Of a stretch of DNA of 64,000 bases, positions 52,311 to 64,000 are shown in pieces. Numbering within the stretch: the first letter of the stretch is position 1; every line of letters starts with the position of its first letter. The notes under the pieces are model-generated. The model saw only the letters and a list, made by a program, of their open reading frames with translations, was not told the origin of the DNA and searched no databases. A program made the translations under genes and the position numbers. The DNA is from Streptomyces longwoodensis (GTDB lineage Bacteria; Actinomycetota; Actinomycetes; Streptomycetales; Streptomycetaceae), in NCBI RefSeq assembly GCF_001514125.1, contig NZ_KQ948560.1:223134-287133 (forward strand). Reading direction: 5' to 3'.

Positions 52311-54401
52311 GTGGCTGACGTACCTGCCGATCTTGCCGCAGTGTGGCCACGCGTACTGGAGCAACTCCTCGGGGAAGGACGCGGCCAGGGCGTCGAGGTG
52401 AAGGACGAGCACTGGCTGCGGCGCACCCAGCCGCTGGCGCTGGTCGCGGACACCGCGCTGCTCGCCGTGCCGAACGAGTTCGCCAAGAACGTGCTGGAGG
52501 GCCGGCTCGCGCCGATCGTCAGCGAGTCCCTGACCCGTGAGTGCGGCCGTCCGATCCGCATCGCGATCACCGTCGACGACTCCGCGGGCGAGCCCCCGGC
52601 CCCGCCTGCGCCCTCCGCCCCGCAGCAGCAGCGCTACGAGGACGAGTCGGCCCAGCCCGAGCTGCCGACCGGTCCCTACGACACCCCCTATGACGGGGGC
52701 CGCGGCAACCACGCCGGCCGCAGCTCGTACGAGACGTCCTACGACGGCTCCTACGAGGGGTACGGCCGCCACCGCGCGGAACCCCTGCCCGGGCCGCCCG
52801 GCGACCAGCACGGCGGCGGGCGGGACCAGCACCCGGGCGGCCGGGACCAGCACGGCGGCGGCCGCGAGCAGCATCCCGGAGGGCGCGACCAGCACCCCGG
52901 CGGCCGGGACCAGCGTCCCGGTGGCCGCGAGCTGCCCTCGGCCCGGCCGGCCTACCCCTCGGAGTACCAGCGCCCCGAGCCGGGCGCCTGGCCGCGTCCC
53001 CAGCAGGACGACTACGGCTGGCAGCAGCAGCGCCTCGGCTTCCCCGAGCGCGACCCGTACGCCTCGCCCTCCCAGGATGGCTACGGCGGCCCCGGCGGCC
53101 GGGACTCCTACGACGCCCCCACCTCCGACTACCGCCCGAAGCCGCCGGAGCGGTCCGGGTACGAGTCGCCGTACGAGAAGGCACGCGGGGACTACGAGCC
53201 GTCGCGGGACTACGACCAGCGGGACGGCGGCCGGCGCGAGTTGTCCGAGCAGGGCGGCGGTCCGGGCCGCCGCGGCGGGCCGGGCGGCCCTGTGCCGTCC
53301 TCCGGCGGGACCGGCGGACCCGGACCGTCGGCCGCCCCGCCCGCGCCGTCCGGCGGGCCCGGTGAGCCCACGGCGCGGCTGAACCCCAAGTACCTCTTCG
53401 ACACGTTCGTCATCGGCGCGTCCAACCGCTTCGCGCACGCGGCCGCGGTGGCCGTCGCCGAGGCGCCCGCCAAGGCGTACAACCCGCTGTTCATCTACGG
53501 CGAGTCCGGCCTCGGCAAGACGCACCTGCTGCACGCCATCGGGCACTACGCGCGCAGCCTGTACCCCGGCACGCGCGTGCGGTACGTGAGCTCCGAGGAG
53601 TTCACCAACGAGTTCATCAACTCCATCCGCGACGGCAAGGGCGACAGCTTCCGCAAGCGCTACCGCGAGATGGACATCCTGCTCGTCGACGACATCCAGT
53701 TCCTGGCGGACAAGGAGTCGACGCAGGAGGAGTTCTTCCACACCTTCAACACGCTCCACAACGCCAACAAGCAGATCGTGCTCTCCAGCGACCGGCCGCC
53801 CAAGCAGCTGGTCACGCTGGAGGACCGGCTGCGCAACCGCTTCGAGTGGGGCCTGATCACCGACGTCCAGCCGCCCGAGCTGGAGACGCGCATCGCGATC
53901 CTGCGCAAGAAGGCGGTCCAGGAGCAGCTGAACGCCCCGCCGGAGGTGCTGGAGTTCATCGCGTCCCGCATCTCGCGCAACATCCGCGAGCTGGAGGGCG
54001 CGCTGATCCGGGTGACGGCGTTCGCCTCGCTCAACCGGCAGCCGGTGGACCTGGGGCTGACCGAGATCGTCCTGAAGGACCTGATCCCGGGCGGCGAGGA
54101 CTCGGCCCCGGAGATCACGTCGACGGCCATCATGGGCGCCACGGCGGACTACTTCGGGCTGACCGTCGAGGACCTGTGCGGCACCTCGCGCGGGCGCGCG
54201 CTGGTCACCGCCCGGCAGATCGCCATGTACCTGTGCCGGGAGCTGACGGACCTGTCGCTGCCGAAGATCGGCGCGCTCTTCGGCGGCCGGGACCACACGA
54301 CGGTCATGCACGCCGACCGCAAGATCCGCAATCTGATGGCCGAGCGGCGGTCGATCTACAACCAGGTGACCGAGCTGACGAACCGGATCAAGAACGGCTG
54401 A
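52311..54401 (+). CDS. dnaA: Chromosomal replication initiator DnaA
   Basis: 696 residues from GTG 52311. Domain I is at about 1-90 (VWPRVLEQLLGEGR). Domain II is exceptionally long (about 95-355) and rich in Gly, Arg, Asp, Tyr and Pro, with tandem GGRDQHPGGRDQH-type repeats. Domain III carries Walker A GESGLGKTHLLHAIGHYA and LLVDDIQFLADK; domain IV ends with the DnaA signature GGRDHTTVMHADRKI. It binds the boxes in oriC and opens the origin. The long domain II is typical for Streptomyces. Confidence 0.97.
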   Translation: MADVPADLAAVWPRVLEQLLGEGRGQGVEVKDEHWLRRTQPLALVADTALLAVPNEFAKNVLEGRLAPIVSESLTRECGRPIRIAITVDDSAGEPPAPPAPSAPQQQRYEDESAQPELPTGPYDTPYDGGRGNHAGRSSYETSYDGSYEGYGRHRAEPLPGPPGDQHGGGRDQHPGGRDQHGGGREQHPGGRDQHPGGRDQRPGGRELPSARPAYPSEYQRPEPGAWPRPQQDDYGWQQQRLGFPERDPYASPSQDGYGGPGGRDSYDAPTSDYRPKPPERSGYESPYEKARGDYEPSRDYDQRDGGRRELSEQGGGPGRRGGPGGPVPSSGGTGGPGPSAAPPAPSGGPGEPTARLNPKYLFDTFVIGASNRFAHAAAVAVAEAPAKAYNPLFIYGESGLGKTHLLHAIGHYARSLYPGTRVRYVSSEEFTNEFINSIRDGKGDSFRKRYREMDILLVDDIQFLADKESTQEEFFHTFNTLHNANKQIVLSSDRPPKQLVTLEDRLRNRFEWGLITDVQPPELETRIAILRKKAVQEQLNAPPEVLEFIASRISRNIRELEGALIRVTAFASLNRQPVDLGLTEIVLKDLIPGGEDSAPEITSTAIMGATADYFGLTVEDLCGTSRGRALVTARQIAMYLCRELTDLSLPKIGALFGGRDHTTVMHADRKIRNLMAERRSIYNQVTELTNRIKNG
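52800..52935 (+). repeat. Tandem repeats in dnaA domain II
   Basis: Seven or so imperfect 21-24-bp units of the type GGCGGCCGGGACCAGCACCC, encoding GGRDQHP-like heptads. Confidence 0.75.
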
Positions 54402-54449
54402 CGCCGCCGGCGGTGCTGACGCCGCCGGCGGCCCCACGCGGCCCGTGCA

Positions 54450-54477
54450 GGCGCTCCCGGAGGGTTCCGGGGGCGCC
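54450..54477 (+). terminator. Terminator of dnaA
   Basis: 12-bp stem with one G-T pair (GGCGCTCCCGGA / TCCGGGGGCGCC), 4-nt loop, followed by TTT. Just before it, a 17-bp direct repeat (54397 and 54415) overlaps the dnaA stop codon. Confidence 0.75.
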
Positions 54478-54563
54478 TTTCACGTGCCGTGGCCGTCCCG
54501 GGACGCGTCCGCGGACCGCCCCGCGCCGCACCTGCTGTTCGATTACGTGGCAGGTCACGGCCT

Positions 54564-55062
54564 CCCTCCACAGATTCGGCGACTTTCTCCCGTCCACAGA
54601 CTGGGGACTGCGGAGTTGTCCCGATCCTGTCCACAGACAGGCCTGTTGAGGGACCATCAGGCGAGGTCAGGTGGCTGTGGATTCGTGGACGAAGGATCTC
54701 CACAGACTGTGGACGACGCCGTGATCCACAGGCTGTGCGCAAAGTTGTCCACGGGCGGCCCACAGGCTGGAGCCGGTTGTCCCCAGCGATCCCCAGCTTC
54801 TCCACATGACTGTCCACTGTTCGGCAACCCGGCACGCCTCCTCACCGAGTCGAGTGAAAGGCGTCACACGAAGGTGCCGGATTGGGCTGTGGGAAAGGCG
54901 GGTAAACCTGGGGACGCCGCTGGGGAGAAGTCGCCCCGGCCTGTGCACGGGGTGTGCAGAACTTTCCGTTCTCCACAGCGACCCCGAGTTGTCCACCGGC
55001 TCCACCCACAGGCCCCGTGGACAAAATTTCGCCTCTGAGCTGGGCAAACGGGGTTATCCACG
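54564..55062. other. oriC: Replication origin oriC
   Basis: 915-bp gap between dnaA and dnaN, filled with DnaA boxes of the YYVTCCACA type. Exact matches: 54564, 54590, 54627, 54708 (-), 54798 and 54969. One mismatch: 54676 (-), 54696, 54722, 54745, 54810, 54989, 55016 (-) and 55054. They form two clusters, 54564-54818 and 54969-55062, separated by about 150 bp. Local base composition is less GC-rich near 55021-55060. Bidirectional chromosome replication starts here. Confidence 0.95.
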
Positions 55063-55316
55063 GTTTCCACAGCCCCTACTACTACTCCCGACCAGTAAGA
55101 GCCCGGAAATCGCTTCGAAGGGGGTCCTGTGCACAACTCGCCCTCCGGTGCCCGGCTGCCCCTCGTCACGACTTGACCCCGAGAGGCGCCGACTGTCAGT
55201 GAGGTGCGTCAGACTGGTCCCCGGTGTCCTTCCCGACCCAGGGAGCAGCGACACCCAGACAGACGACGAAGCGAAGCAGGGCGAGAAGCGCCGGCAACAG
55301 CAGGAGGCGGCTTACG

Positions 55317-56447
55317 GTGAAGATCCGGGTGGAACGCGACGTACTCGCGGAGGCAGTGGCCTGGGCGGCGCGCAGCCTCCCGGCCCGTCCGCCGGCGCCG
55401 GTCCTCGCCGGCCTGCTCCTGAAGGCCGAGGACGGTCAGCTGAGCCTGTCGAGCTTCGACTACGAGGTCTCGGCCCGGGTGAGCGTCGAGGCAGAGGTCG
55501 AGGAGGAGGGCACGGTCCTCGTCTCGGGCCGGCTGCTCGCCGACATCTCCCGCGCCCTCCCCAACCGGCCGGTGGAGATTTCCACAGACGGTGTTCGGGC
55601 GACGGTGGTCTGTGGATCCTCGCGGTTCACGCTCCACACCCTGCCGGTGGAGGAGTACCCGGCACTGCCGCAGATGCCGAACGCCACGGGCACCGTCCCC
55701 GGCGAGGTCTTCGCGGCCGCCGTCTCCCAGGTGGCCATCGCGGCCGGCCGGGACGACACGCTGCCCGTGCTGACCGGTGTGCGCATCGAGATCGAGGGCG
55801 ACACGGTCACGCTGGCCTCCACCGACCGCTACCGCTTCGCGGTCCGCGAGTTCCTGTGGAAGCCGGAGAACCCGGACGCGTCCGCGGTCGCCCTGGTGCC
55901 CGCGAAGACGCTGCTGGACACCGCCAAGTCCCTCGGCGCCGGTGACAGCGTCACGCTGGCGCTCTCCGGCTCCGGTGCCGGTGAGGGCCTGATCGGCTTC
56001 GAGGGCGCCGGCCGGCGCACCACCACGCGCCTGCTCGAGGGCGACCTGCCGAAGTACCGGACGCTCTTCCCCACCGAGTTCAACTCGGTCGCCGTGATCG
56101 AGACCGCGCCCTTCGTGGAGGCCGTCAAGCGCGTCGCGCTGGTGGCTGAGCGCAACACCCCGGTGCGGCTGAGCTTCGAGCAGGGCGTGCTGATCCTGGA
56201 GGCCGGCTCCAGCGACGACGCACAGGCTGTGGAAAGGGTCGACGCCCAGCTGGAGGGCGACGACATCTCGATCGCCTTCAACCCGACGTTCCTGCTGGAC
56301 GGCCTGAGCGCGATCGACTCCCCGGTGGCGCAGCTGTCGTTCACCACGTCCACCAAGCCCGCGCTGCTGAGCGGCCGGCCCGCCCTGGACGCGGAGGCGG
56401 ACGACGCCTACAAGTACCTGATCATGCCGGTGCGGCTCAGCGGCTGA
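55317..56447 (+). CDS. dnaN: DNA polymerase III beta subunit (sliding clamp)
   Basis: 376 residues from GTG 55317, with AGGAGG upstream. Three repeated clamp domains are visible (MKIRVERDVLAEAVAWAA, VSGRLLADISRALPNRPVEI, STDRYRFAVREF), and the protein ends with the usual YLIMPVRLSG. It encircles DNA and tethers the polymerase. Confidence 0.97.
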   Translation: MKIRVERDVLAEAVAWAARSLPARPPAPVLAGLLLKAEDGQLSLSSFDYEVSARVSVEAEVEEEGTVLVSGRLLADISRALPNRPVEISTDGVRATVVCGSSRFTLHTLPVEEYPALPQMPNATGTVPGEVFAAAVSQVAIAAGRDDTLPVLTGVRIEIEGDTVTLASTDRYRFAVREFLWKPENPDASAVALVPAKTLLDTAKSLGAGDSVTLALSGSGAGEGLIGFEGAGRRTTTRLLEGDLPKYRTLFPTEFNSVAVIETAPFVEAVKRVALVAERNTPVRLSFEQGVLILEAGSSDDAQAVERVDAQLEGDDISIAFNPTFLLDGLSAIDSPVAQLSFTTSTKPALLSGRPALDAEADDAYKYLIMPVRLSG

Positions 56448-56449
56448 CG

Positions 56450-56458
56450 TCGTCCACA
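56450..56458 (+). other. DnaA box downstream of dnaN
   Basis: TCGTCCACA, an exact consensus match 3 bp after the dnaN stop codon and outside the main oriC cluster. Confidence 0.5.
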
Positions 56459-56464
56459 GGTGTG

Positions 56465-56503
56465 CACGGTGCCGGTCCGCCCCTGTGGGTGACCGGCACC
56501 GTG
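56465..56503 (+). terminator. Terminator of dnaN
   Basis: 13-bp perfect stem (CACGGTGCCGGTC with its complement), 13-nt loop. Confidence 0.75.
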
Positions 56504-56650
56504 GCCGACGCCGTGACGAGCCCGGAAGCCACAGGTCAGGCGCCACGTCTGAGCGCGTATGCCCACAGCTGTGCACAACCCTGCGGGATTAGGCTCATAC
56601 GTCGGCACGAAGGTGCCGCACACGCCACAGCGACCTAAGGAACACAACTG

Positions 56651-57526
56651 ATGGAGCTCGGTCTCGTCGGCCTCGGCAAGATGGGCGGCAACATGCGCGA
56701 GCGGATACGCCGCGCGGGCCACACCGTCATCGGGTACGACCGCAACGCGGACGTCGCGGACGTCCACAGCCTGGAAGAGCTCGTGGGCAAGCTCAGCGCC
56801 CCGCGCGTGGTCTGGGTGATGGTCCCGGCGGGCGAGCCCACCCAGTCCACCGTCGACCAGCTGGCCGAGCTGCTGGAGCCCGGTGACGTGGTCGTCGACG
56901 GCGGCAACTCCCGCTGGACGGACGACGAGAAGCACGCCGAGCAGCTGGCCGCCCGCGGCATCGGCTTCGTCGACTGCGGCGTCTCCGGCGGTGTGTGGGG
57001 CCTGGAGAACGGCTACGCGCTGATGTACGGCGGCGACGCGGAGAACGTCGCCAAGGTGCAGCCGGTGTTCGACGCGCTCAAGCCCGAGGGCGACTTCGGC
57101 TCGGTGCACGCCGGCAAGGTCGGCGCCGGGCACTTCGCGAAGATGGTCCACAACGGCATCGAGTACGCGATGATGCAGGCCTACGCCGAGGGCTGGGAGC
57201 TGCTGGAGAAGGTCGACTCCGTGGAGAACGTCCGCGAGGTCTTCCGCTCCTGGCAGGAGGGCACCGTCATCCGCTCCTGGCTGCTCGACCTCGCCGTCAA
57301 CGCGCTCGACGACGACGAGCACCTGGACGGGCTGCGGGGTTATGCACAGGACTCCGGTGAGGGACGCTGGACGGTGGAGGCCGCCATCGACAACGCCGTG
57401 CCGCTGCCCGCGATCACGGCCTCGCTCTTCGCGCGGTTCGCCTCCCGCCAGGAGGACTCCCCGCAGATGAAGATGATCGCCGCGCTGCGCAACCAGTTCG
57501 GCGGCCACGCGGTCGAGAAGAAGTAA
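56651..57526 (+). CDS. gnd: 6-phosphogluconate dehydrogenase, short decarboxylating type
   Basis: 291 residues. The NAD(P) site is MELGLVGLGKMGGNM, the substrate motif is DCGVSGGVWGLENGYALMYGGD, and the catalytic block is HFAKMVHNGIEYAMMQAYAEG. This is the short bacterial/archaeal-type Gnd (about 300 residues, against 470 for the classic enzyme). It converts 6-phosphogluconate to ribulose-5-phosphate. Its position between dnaN and recF is conserved in Streptomyces. Confidence 0.94.
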   Translation: MELGLVGLGKMGGNMRERIRRAGHTVIGYDRNADVADVHSLEELVGKLSAPRVVWVMVPAGEPTQSTVDQLAELLEPGDVVVDGGNSRWTDDEKHAEQLAARGIGFVDCGVSGGVWGLENGYALMYGGDAENVAKVQPVFDALKPEGDFGSVHAGKVGAGHFAKMVHNGIEYAMMQAYAEGWELLEKVDSVENVREVFRSWQEGTVIRSWLLDLAVNALDDDEHLDGLRGYAQDSGEGRWTVEAAIDNAVPLPAITASLFARFASRQEDSPQMKMIAALRNQFGGHAVEKK

Positions 57527-57560
57527 GCAGCACCACAGCTGGGGAGGTCGGCACCCGACC

Positions 57561-58682
57561 ATGCACGTCACGCACCTGTCGCTGGCCGACTTCCGCTCGT
57601 ACGCCCGGGTCGAGGTCCCGCTCGACCCGGGCGTCACGGCCTTCGTCGGGCCCAACGGACAGGGCAAGACGAACCTCGTCGAGGCGGTCGGCTATCTCGC
57701 CACCCTCGGCAGCCACCGGGTGTCCTCCGACGCGCCCTTGGTCCGCATGGGCGCCGAGCGCGCCGTGGTCCGGGCCCAGGTCCGCCAGGGCGAGCGGCAG
57801 CAGCTGGTCGAGCTGGAGCTGAACCCGGGCCGCGCCAACCGGGCCCGCATCAACCGGTCCTCGCAGGTCAGGCCGCGGGACGTGCTGGGGATCGTACGGA
57901 CCGTGCTGTTCGCGCCCGAGGACCTCGCGCTGGTGAAGGGGGACCCCGGGGAGCGGCGGCGGTTCCTGGACGAGCTGATCACCGCGCGCTCGCCGCGCAT
58001 GGCGGGCGTGCGGTCGGACTACGAGCGGGTGCTCAAGCAGCGCAACACCCTGCTGAAGTCGGCCGCCCTGGCCCGCCGACACGGCGGACGGTCCATGGAC
58101 CTGTCCACGCTCGACGTGTGGGACCAGCACCTGGCGCGGGCCGGGGCCGAGCTCCTCGCCCAGCGGCTCGACCTGATCGCGGCGCTGCAGCCGCTGGCCG
58201 ACAAGGCGTACGAGCAGCTGGCGCCGGGCGGCGGTCCGGTCGCCCTGGAGTACCGGCCGTCCGCGCCGGGCGAGGCACACACGCGTGAGGAGCTGTACGA
58301 GCAGCTGACGGCGGCGCTCGTCGAGGCCCGCAAGCAGGAGATCGAGCGGGGCGTGACCCTGGTGGGCCCGCACCGTGACGACCTGCTGCTCAAGCTGGGG
58401 CAGCTGCCCGCCAAGGGGTACGCCTCGCACGGCGAGTCCTGGTCGTACGCCCTGGCGCTGCGGCTGGCCTCCTACGACCTGCTGCGGGCCGAGGGCAACG
58501 AGCCGGTGCTGGTCCTGGACGACGTCTTCGCCGAGCTGGACACCCGGCGCCGGGAGCGGCTGGCGGAGCTGGTGGCGCCCGGTGAGCAGGTGCTGGTGAC
58601 GGCCGCGGTCGACGACGACGTGCCGCACGTGCTGAGCGGTGCCCGGTACGCGGTGTCCGACGGAACGGTGGAGCGCGTATGA
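57561..58682 (+). CDS. recF: DNA replication/repair protein RecF
   Basis: 373 residues. The ATP site GPNGQGKTNLVEAVGYL is at about 31-47, with the signature YALALRLASYDLLR and Walker B LVLDDVFAELD near the C-terminus. It loads RecA on gapped DNA. The stop overlaps the dciA start by 4 nt. Confidence 0.96.
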   Translation: MHVTHLSLADFRSYARVEVPLDPGVTAFVGPNGQGKTNLVEAVGYLATLGSHRVSSDAPLVRMGAERAVVRAQVRQGERQQLVELELNPGRANRARINRSSQVRPRDVLGIVRTVLFAPEDLALVKGDPGERRRFLDELITARSPRMAGVRSDYERVLKQRNTLLKSAALARRHGGRSMDLSTLDVWDQHLARAGAELLAQRLDLIAALQPLADKAYEQLAPGGGPVALEYRPSAPGEAHTREELYEQLTAALVEARKQEIERGVTLVGPHRDDLLLKLGQLPAKGYASHGESWSYALALRLASYDLLRAEGNEPVLVLDDVFAELDTRRRERLAELVAPGEQVLVTAAVDDDVPHVLSGARYAVSDGTVERV

Positions 58683-59209
58683 CCGCCCAGGAGTCCGGCG
58701 GGAAGCCCGAGCAGTCCGGCGTCGACCTCGCGCGCGTGGCGCTGCGGGCGGCGCGCGAACAGGCACGCGCGCGGGGCGACGCGGCGCGGCAGAAGAAGCA
58801 GGCGCGGCGCGGGGGCGGCCTGCGCTCCGGCGCGCGGGCGGACGGGCGCGACCCCATGGCGCTGGGTGCCGCGATCAACCGGCTGCTCACCGAGCGCGGC
58901 TGGGAGGCGCCGGCCGCGGTCGGCGGGGTGATGGGCCGCTGGCCGCAGATCGTCGGCGAGGACGTGGCCAAGCACTGCGAGCCCGAGCGCTACGACGAGG
59001 ACGAGCGGGTGCTGGTGGTGCGCTGCGACTCCACGGCCTGGGCGACCAACCTGCGCCTCCTCGCGCCCACCCTGGTCGCCCGTCTGAACGAGGACCTCGG
59101 GCACGGCGCGGTGCGGCAGATCAAGGTGCAGGGCCCCAGCGGCCCCGCCCGCCGCTACGGCCCGCTGCGCGCCCCCGGCAGCAAGGGACCCGGCGACACG
59201 TACGGGTGA
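58679..59209 (+). CDS. dciA: DUF721/DciA-family protein, probable DnaB loader
   Basis: 176 residues. The N-terminal 55 residues are basic and Gly/Arg-rich. The DUF721 domain follows, with VGGVMGRWPQIVGEDVAKHCEPE and LLVVRCDSTAWATNLRLLAPTLVARLNEDLG-like blocks in the normal order. DciA is the ancestral bacterial helicase operator, shown in other bacteria to deliver DnaB. Coupled to recF and followed by a strong terminator. Confidence 0.88.
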   Translation: MTAQESGGKPEQSGVDLARVALRAAREQARARGDAARQKKQARRGGGLRSGARADGRDPMALGAAINRLLTERGWEAPAAVGGVMGRWPQIVGEDVAKHCEPERYDEDERVLVVRCDSTAWATNLRLLAPTLVARLNEDLGHGAVRQIKVQGPSGPARRYGPLRAPGSKGPGDTYG

Positions 59210-59803
59210 CACGTCTTCGGGGCGCTTCCATGCCCCACGGGTTCCTCGACTCGGCCCCCACGCGTGCGTGAGCGCTGCGAGACGGCCCACCGCGCGCGTG
59301 ATGTGCGTCACGTAGGGAGGGGCTGGAGCCCGCTCGCTGCGGGCCCTCCGACTGCAGGGACGGTTCTTCTGAACCGTCCCTGCAGTCGTTCCGTACGACC
59401 GGATGCGGGCCGGCGCACCCCGGGTGGTGCGCCGCGGGCCCGCGCGCCCCGCAGAACACCAGGTCAAACCGCCGCACACGGGTGCGAATCCCGGGGTGAC
59501 CGCGCGGTAGCCAAGGGTTGACAGCTGGAAGCGCTGAGTGCCGCTGTGAGCCGCTTGGAGCCCCCATCCGCATATCGGGAGTCGGGAGAGGCCGGTTCAG
59601 GGCGGCACATGCGGACTCAGGTACCGGCAAACCCCCATCGCTGTCAGTGGTACCGGTAGACTGGAAGCAATCCCGCCCCAACCGTGGGGACCGCCCGGGA
59701 AAAGCTGAGCAACGCTGATCAAGGCTTACCAACGCACCATGCCGCAGCCGCTCCGGCACCCTGCCGACGAGCCTGGCTTGTGCTGTGCCAGAAAGGGCGC
59801 TTC
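59210..59803. promoter_or_regulatory. dciA-gyrB gap: terminator and gyrB promoter region
   Basis: 594 bp without a gene. It holds a terminator (next entry), a 9-bp stem hairpin at 59411-59434, an isolated perfect TTGACA at 59518-59523 without a clear -10, and a TAGACT (59657-59662) that could be a -10 element for gyrB. gyrB promoters of Streptomyces respond to supercoiling; which element acts here is not certain. Confidence 0.45.
59349..59388 (+). terminator. Terminator of recF-dciA
   Basis: 18-bp perfect stem (arms 59349-59366 and 59371-59388) and the loop TTCT. Confidence 0.88.
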
Positions 59804-61864
<2,061 letters not shown>

Positions 61865-61906
61865 GTCGGTCTCAGCTGACCGCACCAGGAAGGACCTTCA
61901 CCAGCA

Positions 61907-64000
<2,094 letters not shown>

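Noticed and set aside
54477..54490. CTTTCACGTGCCGT after the dnaA terminator as a parS
   Set aside because: Five mismatches; only the central hexamer is shared.
59470..59505. GGGTGCGAATCCC upstream of gyrB, resembling a tRNA T-arm
   Set aside because: The loop lacks the second T of TTCRANY and no acceptor, D or anticodon arm can be found around it, so it is neither a tRNA gene nor a convincing attachment-site remnant.

Overview
The window is a high-GC chromosomal segment spanning the replication origin of a Streptomyces. Codon use is strongly G/C-ending. The evidence for the genus is the gene order rpmH-dnaA-oriC-dnaN-gnd-recF-dciA-gyrB-gyrA, the morphogenesis pair ssgR/ssgA, parAB with many scattered parS sites, and a DnaA with a very long Gly/Arg/Asp-rich domain II. 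The gene order matches what is known of the S. coelicolor SCO3873-SCO3928 region. No rRNA, tRNA, insertion sequence, prophage, CRISPR array or biosynthetic cluster was seen.

Layout, left to right. 1-9 kb: a truncated TerD-family gene, riboswitch-controlled thiC, a His-rich YibE/F membrane protein, ssgA and its activator gene ssgR, a small DUF5326 protein, a cupin, a holin-like protein, the phosphatase ptpA and a PLP enzyme. 9-18 kb: a NUDIX hydrolase, a flavohaemoglobin-type protein, two acetyltransferases, a GlcG/HbpS protein, an MFS/MarR divergent pair, a serine hydrolase and the replicative helicase dnaB. 18-33 kb: a MATE exporter, the rpsF-ssb-rpsR-rplI operon, femX with an alanine-racemase-like gene, a GT87 membrane protein, a class A PBP, a PadR regulator followed by ino1, an MFS exporter and an LppU-type protein. 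33-49 kb: the actinobacterial origin-left block cca, DUF6049, murJ, pseudokinase, sigM, anti-sigma, trxB, trxA, acetyltransferase, parB, parA, rsmG. 49-64 kb: jag, yidC, yidD, rnpA and rpmH, then dnaA, oriC, dnaN, gnd, recF, dciA, gyrB and the first 698 codons of gyrA.

The most striking non-genic layer is the centromere. There are eleven exact copies of GTTTCACGTGAAAC, three copies with the same single substitution, and two weaker copies. All lie between 2.5 and 48.3 kb and none lies in the dnaA-gyrA arm. Several copies have a second role. One sits in the variable arm of the thiC TPP riboswitch, two form the core of long perfect palindromes between convergent genes, a tandem pair lies inside the anti-sigma gene where it encodes Val-Ser-Arg-Glu-Thr twice, and two lie in or beside parA. 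A second layer is DnaA boxes. They fill oriC (54.56-55.06 kb) and also occur upstream of dnaA, downstream of dnaN, and as a tight group of three upstream of dnaB.

Most of the window is conserved housekeeping sequence, and I found no clear undescribed multi-gene system. The best leads are the dual-use parS sites, the dnaB-proximal DnaA boxes, the PadR-ino1 unit with its 23-bp operator-like palindrome, and the FemX-linked racemase-like protein that lacks a canonical racemase motif.
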